Shown here in pieces: positions 13,458 through 20,361 of a stretch of 43,817 bases of DNA (the first letter of the stretch is position 1; every line of letters begins with the position of its first letter). A program made the position numbers and the translations under genes. The stretch lies in the IMG/VR virus record IMGVR_UViG_3300049440_000019, positions 1 through 43,817 of that record; one strand, given 5' to 3'. Under the pieces are notes generated by a model, which saw nothing but the letters and a program-made list of their open reading frames with translations, was not told the DNA's origin and made no database searches. This DNA comes from a virus.

Positions 13458-13724
13458 TTACTTCTCCATACTCTCTCCAGGATCACCACTGCCAACGAGA
13501 TGATCAAGATCCAGATCCCCAGTAGAGCCTTGAACCCGGGAAGCATCCAGAAGGGATGCAAGTGAACGCCTGACAAGGTTGTCGAACTCAACCCCGAGGC
13601 GAAAGTGCTCATCCTCAAGTTCGCCCAATTCCCGGGCAAGGTTCTCCCTCTGCCCGTACAGGGTGATGCAGACGATCAGGGTCACGCAGAGACTGATGCC
13701 CAGAAGGATCTCAGGCAACGTCAA
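13458..13724 (-). CDS. 88-aa membrane-anchored coiled-coil protein
   Basis: The start is taken as TTG 13724 (a second TTG at 13718 is possible), overlapping the upstream gene by 14 nt. The N-terminus is a single hydrophobic segment (about residues 4-23), then a charged heptad helix (GQRENLARELGELEDEHFRL). The C-terminal part is polar. Its topology resembles that of the 89-aa protein at 1874, but I see no convincing sequence match. Function unknown. Confidence 0.6.
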   Translation of the reverse strand: MTLPEILLGISLCVTLIVCITLYGQRENLARELGELEDEHFRLGVEFDNLVRRSLASLLDASRVQGSTGDLDLDHLVGSGDPGESMEK

Positions 13725-13896
13725 TCACGTCAATCAAGATGACGTGATGCCCACTGATCACGCAATTGCCGAATACCATAGATCCGCCAGTGGCAAGCAT
13801 GTCACCCATCTTGGTCAGGGCTTCATTTCTGGTAAGATCTGTATCCCAGTCAGCATTGGTGTATGACCCATCAGAGGTGCGGATTCTGATCTTCAT
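13711..13896 (-). CDS. 61-aa hypothetical protein
   Basis: The start is ATG 13896, with GAAGGG six bases upstream. Strand-helix-strand layout: KIRIRTSDGSYTNAD, then an Arg/Lys helix, then GNCVISGHHVILIDVIDVA. It was not recognised. Confidence 0.65.
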   Translation of the reverse strand: MKIRIRTSDGSYTNADWDTDLTRNEALTKMGDMLATGGSMVFGNCVISGHHVILIDVIDVA

Positions 13897-13926
13897 TCCC
13901 AACCCTTCGAGTCGTGATCAGCTTCG

Positions 13927-14574
13927 CTAATCCCAACCATCCTCGTAGTACTCCTTGATGTCAGCGTTCCTCTCGGGATAGATCTGCCCCGAGTCACGCT
14001 CCTTGAGAAGAACGCCACCCTTGTGGGTAGCGATCACCTCGAACCTGTTGGCCATTCGGAGCATGATTCGATCTCCCACCACCATGCCGATCTCATTGAT
14101 GAAGATCGACTCATGGACGGGGGGATAGTATCGCTCCTCGATCCTGGTCATCTCGTCACCATTGTCATCCAGGACAATGGATCCGAACTCATTCTTGACC
14201 TTGACCTTGATCTTCCGAGTTACGCCCTTGGGTGGATCAACCATCGTTGACCACTTCCAGAACGGGGAAGAGTGAGGCGTGAACCAGCCGTAGTCACTGT
14301 CATTGCTGACTATCCAGGCCATTTCGCGAGACCCGTCAAGCCCTATCCAGGCGACGTAGTACGTGTCCTTGGATACGACATGCCTGAAGATCTGTCCGAT
14401 CTGGAGAGGTGGCCTTACGGGCCGCCATGAGGTCATTCTCAAGTCATCCAGGGCTTTGATTGCAACCCTGGCGACCTGCTCGCTCGTAGTGCCCTCTGGC
14501 CAATCCTTGTCGATCACGGCCCGAACGGCCGTGATCTCAGCCTTCAGTGCCACGAGCGACAAGACCACTGGCAT
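13927..14574 (-). CDS. 215-aa hypothetical protein
   Basis: The start is taken as ATG 14574, overlapping the upstream gene by 38 nt; upstream in-frame sequence is not coding-like. Residues 1-45 form a helical domain (LVALKAEITAVRAVIDKDWP), and the rest is strand-rich with aromatic residues (TYYVAWIGLDG, WFTPHSSPFWKW). It ends in YYEDGWD. A 10-bp perfect hairpin (14512-14536) lies near its start. No family was recognised. Confidence 0.65.
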   Translation of the reverse strand: MPVVLSLVALKAEITAVRAVIDKDWPEGTTSEQVARVAIKALDDLRMTSWRPVRPPLQIGQIFRHVVSKDTYYVAWIGLDGSREMAWIVSNDSDYGWFTPHSSPFWKWSTMVDPPKGVTRKIKVKVKNEFGSIVLDDNGDEMTRIEERYYPPVHESIFINEIGMVVGDRIMLRMANRFEVIATHKGGVLLKERDSGQIYPERNADIKEYYEDGWD

Positions 14575-14959
14575 AGTTGTCAGCCAGGACCCAGGGGGCA
14601 CCCTCATCCTGGATCATCTGGATGCTTGACAGGTAGTAGGCAGAATCCTTGTCGATGTCGAGGATGCCCTGATCGCGAAGCGGTTCAACGTGGAGGTCGC
14701 GGGAGAAGAGTTCCTCACGTTCCGTATTGAACCACTCAATGGGAACTCCGGCCTTGCCGAGAACCCGACCGACCAGGCATCCCCACTCGCGGGTGACAAT
14801 GTAGGGCGAGCGCGAGAGGACGCCGTTACCATCACCATCAAAGCGATGGACGTACTGGCAGCCAAGGCCCACCTTCTCGTACTTGGCCTCATCTCCCCCG
14901 TTCTCGGCGATGATCTCCCGAACGAGATCCTGGGCCTTCTTGAGCGTAAGGATTTCCAC
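14537..14959 (-). CDS. 140-aa hypothetical protein
   Basis: The start is GTG 14959, chosen because GAGGAG lies five bases upstream; the longer frame upstream is not supported. The product begins with a helix (LTLKKAQDLVREIIAENGG), then C/Y/H-rich strands (VGLGCQYVHRFDGDG), then WGCLVGRVL. It resembles small phage proteins of unknown role. It is preceded by a structured 150-base leader. Confidence 0.65.
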   Translation of the reverse strand: MEILTLKKAQDLVREIIAENGGDEAKYEKVGLGCQYVHRFDGDGNGVLSRSPYIVTREWGCLVGRVLGKAGVPIEWFNTEREELFSRDLHVEPLRDQGILDIDKDSAYYLSSIQMIQDEGAPWVLADNYASGLVARGTEG

Positions 14960-14997
14960 TGGTCTCCTCTTCTCTTGACCTGCCGAATCGCAGGCAG

Positions 14998-15132
14998 GGA
15001 TGCACAGACCATGCGAGACCATCTCGCACGCCCCAATGCCGACACCACGCGGCCAGGAGAAGCGGGGGAACCGTCCCAGGAGTTATGGTTGTCTGTGCAT
15101 CCTTGTCCGCGAGCAGACCCCGAAGGGTCTGC
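14998..15132 (-). ncRNA. Structured intergenic RNA (candidate ncRNA or leader)
   Basis: The 184-base gap contains a 12-bp long-range inverted repeat (14998-15009 with 15091-15102) enclosing an inner hairpin (GCGAGA at 15013-15018 with TCTCGC at 15022-15027). Upstream of it is a TTCG-capped 8-bp hairpin (15113-15132). No gene is seen. It could be a leader controlling the 14537-14959 gene or a processed RNA. Confidence 0.45.
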
Positions 15133-15143
15133 CGCAGGCATTG

Positions 15144-15824
15144 CTAGTCGTTCCAGAAGTGCTCACCGCTGAAGTAGAACTCAGAAGAGGAGAAGTCACT
15201 CCTCTTCATAGTGCCATGTTGCTTCTCGTAGTAGGCCAGGCTCGCCCAGCTGAGGTGCCCGCCATGCACGAGGATCACCTTGTCATCAGTGAAGTAGTAG
15301 AAGACATTGCCGTCGTCCGAGATGAGCTTGTAACCCTTCTTGAACCGCTTGGGCTTCCTGACGCTGTATCCACTGACAAATTGCGACTTCAGAGTGCAGC
15401 GGACTCCGGCGGGTACGATGCCGGTTGTGCTAGTCCAGGAGTAGGCAACCCAGTCCTCGCCATCCACGGTGAAGGCCCGCTGAATGGTGCGAGCGCTGCT
15501 GGCATCATCGCTGTACCAGACAGTCCCATCCTTGAAGTCGTCGCTCACGGAGAGAGACTCCTTGAGATACTTCAGCCAGCTGCTTGTGGCAGCGCCAAAG
15601 ATGTACCTGCCGCCTTCGATGTCGATGCCAGAGGACCTGAATTCCTCATGGGCATCATTGTAGTTGCCAGTGTGCAGCTGACCGAGAATGCAATTCTCGG
15701 TCGAGTTCATGTTGAGTTTGTCGAGGTCTATCTTCTCGCGCCAGTCACTGCCGATCCATGAAAACCTGCTGGCATAGAGATCCAGCAGATCGGCACTGAA
15801 GGCGATCTTTTCCTCGATGTTCAT
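15144..15824 (-). CDS. 226-aa hypothetical protein
   Basis: The start is ATG 15824, preceded by an extended ribosome site (TTTTGGGAAGAGGGAATC). The product is aromatic- and Ser-rich with many strands (GGRYIFGAATSSWLKYL, GYKLISDDGNVFYYFTDD, KVILVHGGHLSW). It looks like a soluble beta-rich protein. No family was recognised. It is preceded by a CTCGA-loop hairpin like its neighbours. Confidence 0.65.
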   Translation of the reverse strand: MNIEEKIAFSADLLDLYASRFSWIGSDWREKIDLDKLNMNSTENCILGQLHTGNYNDAHEEFRSSGIDIEGGRYIFGAATSSWLKYLKESLSVSDDFKDGTVWYSDDASSARTIQRAFTVDGEDWVAYSWTSTTGIVPAGVRCTLKSQFVSGYSVRKPKRFKKGYKLISDDGNVFYYFTDDKVILVHGGHLSWASLAYYEKQHGTMKRSDFSSSEFYFSGEHFWND

Positions 15825-15870
15825 GATTCCCTCTTCCCAAAAGGATTGATCCATCTGAATCGGATCACAA

Positions 15871-15893
15871 TGCACTGGTTCGAGACCAGTGCA
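15871..15893 (-). promoter_or_regulatory. CTCGA-loop hairpin upstream of 226-aa gene
   Basis: Nine-bp perfect stem (TGCACTGGT with ACCAGTGCA) and loop CTCGA on the transcribed strand, just after the stop of the upstream gene. A second short inverted repeat (GATCC/GGATC) lies between it and the ribosome site. Confidence 0.7.
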
Positions 15894-15900
15894 AAGCGAA

Positions 15901-16347
15901 CTACTCAGAGTCAGTCTTGTAGACGATGGTGGCTCCATCGATCAGGCCAGCATCGGCAGCCAGAAAAGAAAGCTGATTGTGCTCAGCCTGAAGGCCGTTG
16001 AAGTTGGCCAGCAGTTCATTGTACTTCTGCTCAGCTCGATCCAGAAGATCCGAGTAGCCGTTGATGACAGACTCATTCTCGGCATTCTCGACAGCGAGCC
16101 GCTGGGCTCGCTCAATCACCTCCTGGTGCTGATCGGGGTGGATGTAGCCGACAGCACGAAGGGCTGCGGCACTGCTGGAATTCTCGCCAACAGCCCTGAC
16201 CAGATCAGCCACGGCATAGACGTTCATGTTGCCGAACTTGCCAGCGGGCTTGGTTCCAGCCTTCTCGATCCAGTTCTTCAGGTTGGTCGGATTGGCGCCG
16301 ATCTTCTTGGCGTAGTCCGCGAGACTGCTGTAGTCATCGAAGTTCAT
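15901..16347 (-). CDS. 148-aa protein with MerR/XRE-like start and coiled coil
   Basis: The start is ATG 16347, with GGGAGGAGAGAC directly upstream; the longer frame upstream crosses hairpins. Residues 5-35 (SLADYAKKIGANPTNLKNWI) look like a helix-turn-helix with an invariant-looking W at its end, followed by NVYAVADLVRAVG. The C-terminal half is a long helix (QEVIERAQRLAVENAENES) with coiled-coil spacing. A DNA-binding regulator is possible. It was not recognised as a named family. Confidence 0.6.
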   Translation of the reverse strand: MNFDDYSSLADYAKKIGANPTNLKNWIEKAGTKPAGKFGNMNVYAVADLVRAVGENSSSAAALRAVGYIHPDQHQEVIERAQRLAVENAENESVINGYSDLLDRAEQKYNELLANFNGLQAEHNQLSFLAADAGLIDGATIVYKTDSE

Positions 16348-16385
16348 GTCTCTCCTCCCATAGGCAATCCCGAGCGGGATTAGAA

Positions 16386-16408
16386 TGTGCGGCTTCGAGA
16401 GCCGCACA
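16386..16408 (-). promoter_or_regulatory. CTCGA-loop hairpin upstream of 148-aa gene
   Basis: Nine-bp stem (TGTGCGGCT with AGCCGCACA) and loop CTCGA on the transcribed strand, followed by a smaller AATCCCG/CGGGATT inverted repeat and the GGGAGGAGAG ribosome site. Confidence 0.7.
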
Positions 16409-16415
16409 AACCAAA

Positions 16416-16580
16416 CTACTCGGTCTCGTACACACCGACAGTGATGCTGTCTCCGTGATCCATGATGGTGACTGCGAACCGGTAGTTCACATCGCAATCA
16501 GTGAGCATGGAGACCATCTCAATGAGCTTGTCAGCCTCGGGGGTTCCCTTGGCCGCTCTGTCTTCCCGGATAACCCTCAT
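16416..16580 (-). CDS. 54-aa hypothetical protein
   Basis: The start ATG 16580 is in an ATGA overlap with the upstream gene. A basic N-terminus (MRVIREDRAAKG) and helix precede two strands (YRFAVTIMDHGD, ITVGVYETE). It is similar in size and layout to the next gene (strand-ending small proteins). It was not recognised. Confidence 0.65.
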   Translation of the reverse strand: MRVIREDRAAKGTPEADKLIEMVSMLTDCDVNYRFAVTIMDHGDSITVGVYETE

Positions 16581-16759
16581 ACCAAGTCCCTCTCGAAGAG
16601 TCTGATCTGATACTCCATGCCTTGCTGGTGAATCTGCACGGAGAACCGATCGGTCTTGTTGTGCTTCTTGATGCTGGCTGCGGCCTTCACGAGGGCCGCC
16701 AGGGCCTTCTCGTGAGTGTGGTGACCGGATACCACCATGACCAGCCTGCGAGGGCTCAC
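16577..16759 (-). CDS. 60-aa hypothetical protein
   Basis: GTG 16759 lies in a GTGA overlap. It begins with strands (RRLVMVVSGHHTH), then an Ala/Lys helix (EKALAALVKAAASIKKHNK), then RFSVQIHQQGMEYQIRLFE. The strand-helix-strand pattern may be a ferredoxin-like fold. Function unknown. Confidence 0.65.
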   Translation of the reverse strand: MSPRRLVMVVSGHHTHEKALAALVKAAASIKKHNKTDRFSVQIHQQGMEYQIRLFERDLV

Positions 16760-16974
16760 AGGATGCTCCCGAGCCCTTCCTTGGCCTGCTTGACGGTCCT
16801 GTAGGTCCTGCTGCTCGCATGGTCACGGCCAAGTCTCTTGTACTTGTAGCCGAGACCCTTGCCGTCAGGTTCGAAGACGACGCCGACAAGGCGTCGTCCT
16901 TCCTTCAGGTAGATCTTGCGAGTCCTGGCCTTGTCACTGCCAGCGGGGGTGGCTACGAACATGCAAGCCTTCAT
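16756..16974 (-). CDS. 72-aa hypothetical protein
   Basis: ATG 16974. It is strongly basic (TRKIYLKEGRRLVG, YKYKRLGRDHASSRTYRT). A 9-bp perfect hairpin (16876-16898) lies inside. The charge suggests nucleic-acid binding. It was not recognised. Confidence 0.65.
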   Translation of the reverse strand: MKACMFVATPAGSDKARTRKIYLKEGRRLVGVVFEPDGKGLGYKYKRLGRDHASSRTYRTVKQAKEGLGSIL

Positions 16975-16976
16975 CG

Positions 16977-17186
16977 CTACTCCATGATGCGGATGATGTG
17001 GATGACGTTGATCTCTGACGCCTCGACACCGTGAAGAGTGGCGAGATCAGAGAGCACCTTGGCCTCAATGGACTCGACCGAAGTCGAGTCGAACTTGAGA
17101 GACTTGAACTTGACGCAAGGATCGTCGCCGACGGTGTAGTCGGTGGCGAAAGAATTCCCCTTGCTGCGCCATAAGACCTTGGCCAT
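16977..17186 (-). CDS. 69-aa protein, paralogue of the upstream 61-aa protein
   Basis: ATG 17186 shares a base with the upstream stop; GTG 17189 is an alternative. It begins MAKVLWRSKGNSFATDY and ends with GVEASEINVIHIIRIME. The upstream gene (17186-17371) has the same start and a matching end (YDVPFNQVKIHKIWGM), so a tandem duplication followed by divergence is inferred. Function unknown. Confidence 0.65.
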   Translation of the reverse strand: MAKVLWRSKGNSFATDYTVGDDPCVKFKSLKFDSTSVESIEAKVLSDLATLHGVEASEINVIHIIRIME

Positions 17187-17371
17187 CACATCCCCCAGAT
17201 CTTGTGGATCTTGACCTGGTTGAACGGAACGTCGTACTCCTTGGCAACCGCCTTGGCGGATGTGTCGAAGGGTACGCTGCTCATGTCAGCAGGCTTGGCG
17301 TCGAACACATGCTCACTGAGATCACCCATGCCAACCTTCGGATGAGTGAACTGAACCTTAAACTTGGCCAT
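17186..17371 (-). CDS. 61-aa hypothetical protein
   Basis: The start is ATG 17371, overlapping the upstream gene by 14 nt. It has N-terminal strands (MAKFKVQFTHPKVG), an acidic central region, and a C-terminal helix and strand (AVAKEYDVPFNQVKIHKI). It is paralogous to the downstream gene. Function unknown. Confidence 0.65.
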   Translation of the reverse strand: MAKFKVQFTHPKVGMGDLSEHVFDAKPADMSSVPFDTSAKAVAKEYDVPFNQVKIHKIWGM

Positions 17372-17570
17372 TCCAGATCTCCACCTCGTAGTTGAACGGG
17401 AGGGAAAGGATGTGACCGTAGTAATCGTGCCAGGGGCTGTAGCCCCACACTTCGACACAATCAGGTGCCCAGTGAACGTGGTTGACCACGATCATGTCCA
17501 TAGTGCCGTCCACTCGACAGACGTAGACGACATCATGGAGCATGAGATCGTGAGACATGTACACACTCAT
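17358..17570 (-). CDS. 70-aa aromatic-rich hypothetical protein
   Basis: The start is ATG 17570, with GGGAGGGGAGAG directly upstream. Many His, Trp and Tyr residues occur (HVHWAPD, YSPWHDYYGHILSL). It is strand-rich and compact. It was not recognised. Confidence 0.65.
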   Translation of the reverse strand: MSVYMSHDLMLHDVVYVCRVDGTMDMIVVNHVHWAPDCVEVWGYSPWHDYYGHILSLPFNYEVEIWNGQV

Positions 17571-17639
17571 TGCTCTCCCCTCCCAATTCGGCTGAGTTGC
17601 CGGGAATGCCAACCTGCTAGAGGCTGACAAACCGTGGAC

Positions 17640-18260
17640 TCAGACATCCATCACATTTCGACATGGCGCATAGAGGACATTGAAGTGCTCTTCGCTGATG
17701 AGATCCCTGACCAAAAGAGCATTGGCGGCATCCCAAACAGCATTCCTGACGGAACGCTCAGCATCCCGAGCGGCGCCCCAGGTAGCATCCCAAGCGGCAC
17801 CTCTGGCGTCATCCCAGGAAGCACCTACAGCAGCGAGGTAAGCAGAACTCCAAACAGCACTTGAGTAAGTACCTGCATAAGCAGAAGAAATTGAATCCGC
17901 CTGAGCCTGCGTCAAGCCTTTCGCCTTTTCCATAAACTCGACAACCTGTTGGCCGTTCGGACCAAAAGCCTGCCATGCGGGAAGTTCCTCAAGAACCTTG
18001 AGGGTCTTGAATCCCCGCTTGCTGTCCTCCTCGGAGACCGGCTCACCTGACACCTTGAAGAGGCGGCAGGGCCACTTGCCGCCGATGAGAGTATCGGCGG
18101 CAGAGGTGGATGCGTGATACACCCACCTGGTGCAGCACTCCCCTCCGGGCAACTCCGGAAGACTTTCGCCAGTTCCGCAGATTGAGGCATAGTCAACGGT
18201 GTGACTGTAGAAGTCGAAGCCATCAACATCCACAGCCTTGAAGAACGTGGATTCATCCAT
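17640..18260 (-). CDS. 206-aa phage protein with Ala-Trp-Asp repeats
   Basis: ATG 18260 follows GGGAGGAGAGAAT. The N-terminal 100 residues (FKAVDVDGFDFYSHTVDYA, GECCTRWVYHAS) resemble a domain seen at the start of many phage and bacterial proteins of unknown role (DUF7666-like; from memory). Residues 130-185 contain degenerate A-W-D-A repeats (GAAWDATWGAARDAERSV), which are common in such proteins. No catalytic motif was recognised. Confidence 0.7.
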   Translation of the reverse strand: MDESTFFKAVDVDGFDFYSHTVDYASICGTGESLPELPGGECCTRWVYHASTSAADTLIGGKWPCRLFKVSGEPVSEEDSKRGFKTLKVLEELPAWQAFGPNGQQVVEFMEKAKGLTQAQADSISSAYAGTYSSAVWSSAYLAAVGASWDDARGAAWDATWGAARDAERSVRNAVWDAANALLVRDLISEEHFNVLYAPCRNVMDV

Positions 18261-18296
18261 GATTCTCTCCTCCCAGTCAGCCTGAGTGGCTGGAAA

Positions 18297-18319
18297 GCCA
18301 GGCGTTCGAGACGCCTGGC
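18297..18319 (-). promoter_or_regulatory. CTCGA-loop hairpin upstream of 206-aa gene
   Basis: Nine-bp perfect stem (GCCAGGCGT with ACGCCTGGC) and loop CTCGA on the transcribed strand, followed by a CAGCC/GGCTG repeat and the GGGAGGAGAG ribosome site. It is the third member of this family. Confidence 0.7.
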
Positions 18320-18330
18320 AATCTTAAGAC

Positions 18331-18438
18331 TCAGACTCTACGTGACTTGGCCTTGTTGCAGGTAGGACACCTCTTGAACTGATAGGTGCCACTTTGTGAG
18401 TCGATCCACTTGCCGTACCTATGACGATGCCACTTCAC
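18331..18438 (-). CDS. 35-aa basic mini-protein with CPTC
   Basis: GTG 18438 lies in a GTGA overlap with the upstream gene, and AGGGAGG lies nine bases upstream. The peptide is basic (KWHRHRYGKW) and has a single C-x2-C (RCPTCNKAKSRRV). It may be half of a zinc site or bind RNA. Function unknown. Confidence 0.55.
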   Translation of the reverse strand: MKWHRHRYGKWIDSQSGTYQFKRCPTCNKAKSRRV

Positions 18439-18647
18439 CCCAGGAACCTCCCTGATGCGTAACGCCTGTACTCATGGCCACTGACGTTAATCGTGGCCCG
18501 AACCGTCACTCCGTACGTACGGATGAGCTTGAGCTGATCCATATTGCCGTCTTCCTTGACGAAACGGGGAAGAGACTCAAGGATCAGCCAACCAGCACGT
18601 CTGTGACCACCTTGATCTTGTGTGGTCAGATAGACGGCCGGAGTCAT
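18435..18647 (-). CDS. 70-aa hypothetical protein
   Basis: ATG 18647 overlaps the upstream stop (ATGA). It has basic and hydrophobic stretches (GHRRAGWLILESLPRFV) and a strand-rich end (GVTVRATINVSGHEYRRYA). It was not recognised. Confidence 0.6.
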   Translation of the reverse strand: MTPAVYLTTQDQGGHRRAGWLILESLPRFVKEDGNMDQLKLIRTYGVTVRATINVSGHEYRRYASGRFLG

Positions 18648-18898
18648 TCAGCGGGGTCGCTGATGTACTCGAACTCTTCATCGCCAGTAACGACAGGCTT
18701 GAGATCGTAGATCCTGCCTGCCTTGGTTGCGATCACTTCGAGCGGTACGTCCTGGTACTCGGGATTCCCGATCGCATAGCCAATAGAGGCGTCGGACTGG
18801 GTGAGCATAGAAGTACCATCCACGAAGTGAACGCGGTACCGGGGATTGCCGTTCACGCTGTTGTTCAAGCGCTCAAGGCTTTCGATGGTATTGATCAT
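18644..18898 (-). CDS. 84-aa hypothetical protein, first gene after the 19.2-kb promoter
   Basis: The start is ATG 18898, with AAGGGGAGAG upstream; the longer frame upstream crosses a hairpin. The product is strand-rich (RYRVHFVDGTSMLT, VPLEVIATKAGRIYDL) and acidic at the end. It looks like a small beta-barrel protein. It was not recognised. Confidence 0.65.
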   Translation of the reverse strand: MINTIESLERLNNSVNGNPRYRVHFVDGTSMLTQSDASIGYAIGNPEYQDVPLEVIATKAGRIYDLKPVVTGDEEFEYISDPAE

Positions 18899-18921
18899 TC
18901 TTGCTCTCCCCTTGATCAGAG

Positions 18922-18942
18922 AGCCACGCTTTAGGCGTGGCT
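18922..18942 (-). promoter_or_regulatory. Hairpin in the leader of the 13-19 kb operon
   Basis: Eight-bp perfect stem AGCCACGC/GCGTGGCT with a 5-base loop, 24 bases before the ATG at 18898. It occupies the same relative place as the CTCGA-loop hairpins but has a different loop. Confidence 0.65.
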
Positions 18943-19227
18943 GCCCAGGAAGATGGACATCACAACTGGCATGCCCATCAACCTGAGAGAGTAGCCAACC
19001 CCGAAGGACTGGTAACCCTCTCGATTTTAGGAAGAGAAAGAGAGAACACACTATTGAGGTATCAAGGGACGATCGCTTCCTTTGGATGCTCCACTCACAC
19101 CTAGGTTCGTGCGAGCATTGTCCTCCGGGCTCACTGATTGCAGCTCAGCTAGGCGTTATCCTCATCCTTAAGCATTGGGAGCGGGGGGATGAGACCCGTA
19201 GTGCTGTGTTGCTGTCTTGCCTAACCA

Positions 19228-19256
19228 ACTCTAGTGAGTCGGTTTCTTGCTGTCAA
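19228..19256 (-). promoter_or_regulatory. Leftward sigma-70-like promoter
   Basis: On the minus strand TTGACA (19256-19251), 17 bases, TAGAGT (19233-19228). The -35 is consensus and the spacing ideal. It should drive the 18898-13257 block. The start of transcription would be near 19221. Confidence 0.8.
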
Positions 19257-19432
19257 GGCCCCTGATTTGCGAGCTTGGCCGTGTTTTAGCCCCATGAGGG
19301 GTGACTGGCTACGCCATACGCATTCAGTTGCCTTGCTGCATCCACTGTAGATGGATGCCAGTCTTTGGGTCAAGGCCCAATCTCAGGCTTGCTAGTGCCT
19401 GTGTTTGGTGCCCCTTCCCTCTGACACCTCAA

Positions 19433-19461
19433 ACACTACGGGTTTTGAGGTAACCCCTCAA
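19433..19461 (-). promoter_or_regulatory. Second leftward promoter candidate
   Basis: TTGAGG (19461-19456), 17 bases, TAGTGT (19438-19433) on the minus strand, about 205 bases upstream of the main promoter. It may provide tandem transcription into the same leader. Confidence 0.55.
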
Positions 19462-19527
19462 GCACTTCAAGGTAACCAAAAGGTCTCAGAATGATTACCA
19501 TGTGACATTGTACTAGTTCTTGTGAAA

Positions 19528-19547
19528 GAGAGCGCCTGAGCGCTCTC
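19528..19547 (-). terminator. Hairpin after the 20100-19562 gene pair
   Basis: Eight-bp stem GAGAGCGC/GCGCTCTC with TCAG loop, followed by TTTC on the minus strand, 14 bases after the stop at 19562. It is probably the terminator of the two-gene unit. Confidence 0.65.
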
Positions 19548-19561
19548 CTCCTACTCAATAC

Positions 19562-19822
19562 TCACGATGCTGATCCATCGACCATCTTCTTGGCCTTCAA
19601 GTACTCGGAGACCGAGTCATTGAGGTGCTTCCAGGCCCCAGAGGTGTCCTTCTGAGCGCTCTCACGCTCACCCTGGTCATACAGGCCGTACCTGCGCTCC
19701 GCGTCCCTCAGTGCCTGCCTCCTGCCATCCGGGCTTGAGGCACTGCTCCAACCGATGAACTGGTTGGCACTGATCAGGATGTAGCGCTTCTCATGAGGCA
19801 CGAGGAAGAATCCTCGTGTCAC
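19562..19822 (-). CDS. 86-aa hypothetical protein
   Basis: GTG 19822 lies in a GTGA overlap with the upstream gene. It has an N-terminal strand region (GFFLVPHEKRYILISANQFI), a basic helix (DGRRQALRDAERRYG) and a terminal acidic helix. It was not recognised. The gene pair 20100-19562 is its own small unit. Confidence 0.65.
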   Translation of the reverse strand: MTRGFFLVPHEKRYILISANQFIGWSSASSPDGRRQALRDAERRYGLYDQGERESAQKDTSGAWKHLNDSVSEYLKAKKMVDGSAS

Positions 19823-20100
19823 TGCACATACCAGGGCTCAGCGGAAAGGTCACCAGACAGACCCGACTCCCAGACCCACGAGTAGCTGGTGCAGCCACGG
19901 TCGTGGAGCTTGCCCGTCATAACGGCCTCCACGCAGCACTCCTCCCACGCATCGAACGGGGAGTGGAAGAGGCAGAAGTGCTGACCATCGAAGGTGTGAG
20001 CAGCCTCGGATCCGGTGCCGCAGTCCTTGAACTGGCAGGCCGATCCCGGCTTGGCGAGCGTGAGCCTGCCATCCGCCTTCATGCGCTCGGCGTAGGTCAT
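19819..20100 (-). CDS. 93-aa Cys/His protein
   Basis: The start is ATG 20100, with AAGGAG eight bases upstream. It has a cysteine/histidine-rich middle (SACQFKDCGTG, HTFDGQHFCLFH), suggesting a zinc site, then ECCVEAVMTGKLHDRGC. It lies beside the origin-like region, so it may be an early regulator. Family unknown. Confidence 0.65.
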   Translation of the reverse strand: MTYAERMKADGRLTLAKPGSACQFKDCGTGSEAAHTFDGQHFCLFHSPFDAWEECCVEAVMTGKLHDRGCTSYSWVWESGLSGDLSAEPWYVQ

Positions 20101-20202
20101 GCTGTGCTCCTTCCTGGTGTGGTGTCGATGGGCATACTCAACCACACTTCCCCGCCTTTAATCAATACCCAATCCAGACCAATTTCCCTTTGAATCCAAG
20201 GC

Positions 20203-20223
20203 GCCAGCCCTTCAGGGGCTGGC
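20203..20223. terminator. GC hairpin at the start of the non-coding region
   Basis: Eight-bp stem GCCAGCCC/GGGCTGGC with a 5-base loop followed by TTTCC on the plus strand. It may insulate the leftward gene pair from readthrough or act as an mRNA 3' end. Confidence 0.55.
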
Positions 20224-20333
20224 TTTCCAAGGTGATCCCAGTCTTACTGGCAATCATGTTCAACAAGGCTCCATGTAAGGGGTGAAATGATGCATCGGTC
20301 CTTACATGAAAGCCCATGTTCGCAAGTGTTGGA

Positions 20334-20361
20334 ACGTGTGCGCATGTGTGCGCGCGTGTAC
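20334..20361. other. 28-base alternating purine-pyrimidine tract
   Basis: Every base from 20334 to 20361 alternates purine and pyrimidine, with a GCGCGCG core. Such tracts can form Z-DNA under negative supercoiling. It lies beside the iterons. Confidence 0.8.

Larger units (their letters stand above)
18943..19527. other. Non-coding leader and promoter region
   Basis: About 580 bases with no supported gene on either strand. It contains two good minus-strand promoters (annotated separately), a possible third (TTGACC-17-CTACAG), a GCATCCA/TGGATGC hairpin near 19340-19360 and a roughly 320-base leader before ATG 18898. Long untranslated leaders can carry regulation, but no known riboswitch was recognised. 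Confidence 0.6.

Noticed and set aside
15000-15761. 253-codon plus-strand frame
   Set aside because: Crosses the structured intergenic RNA and lies antisense to the 226-aa gene; no ribosome site or recognisable domain.
20272-20308. CATGTAAGG / CCTTACATG inverted repeat
   Set aside because: Nine-bp arms are separated by 19 bases; possibly an operator but too weak to call alone.
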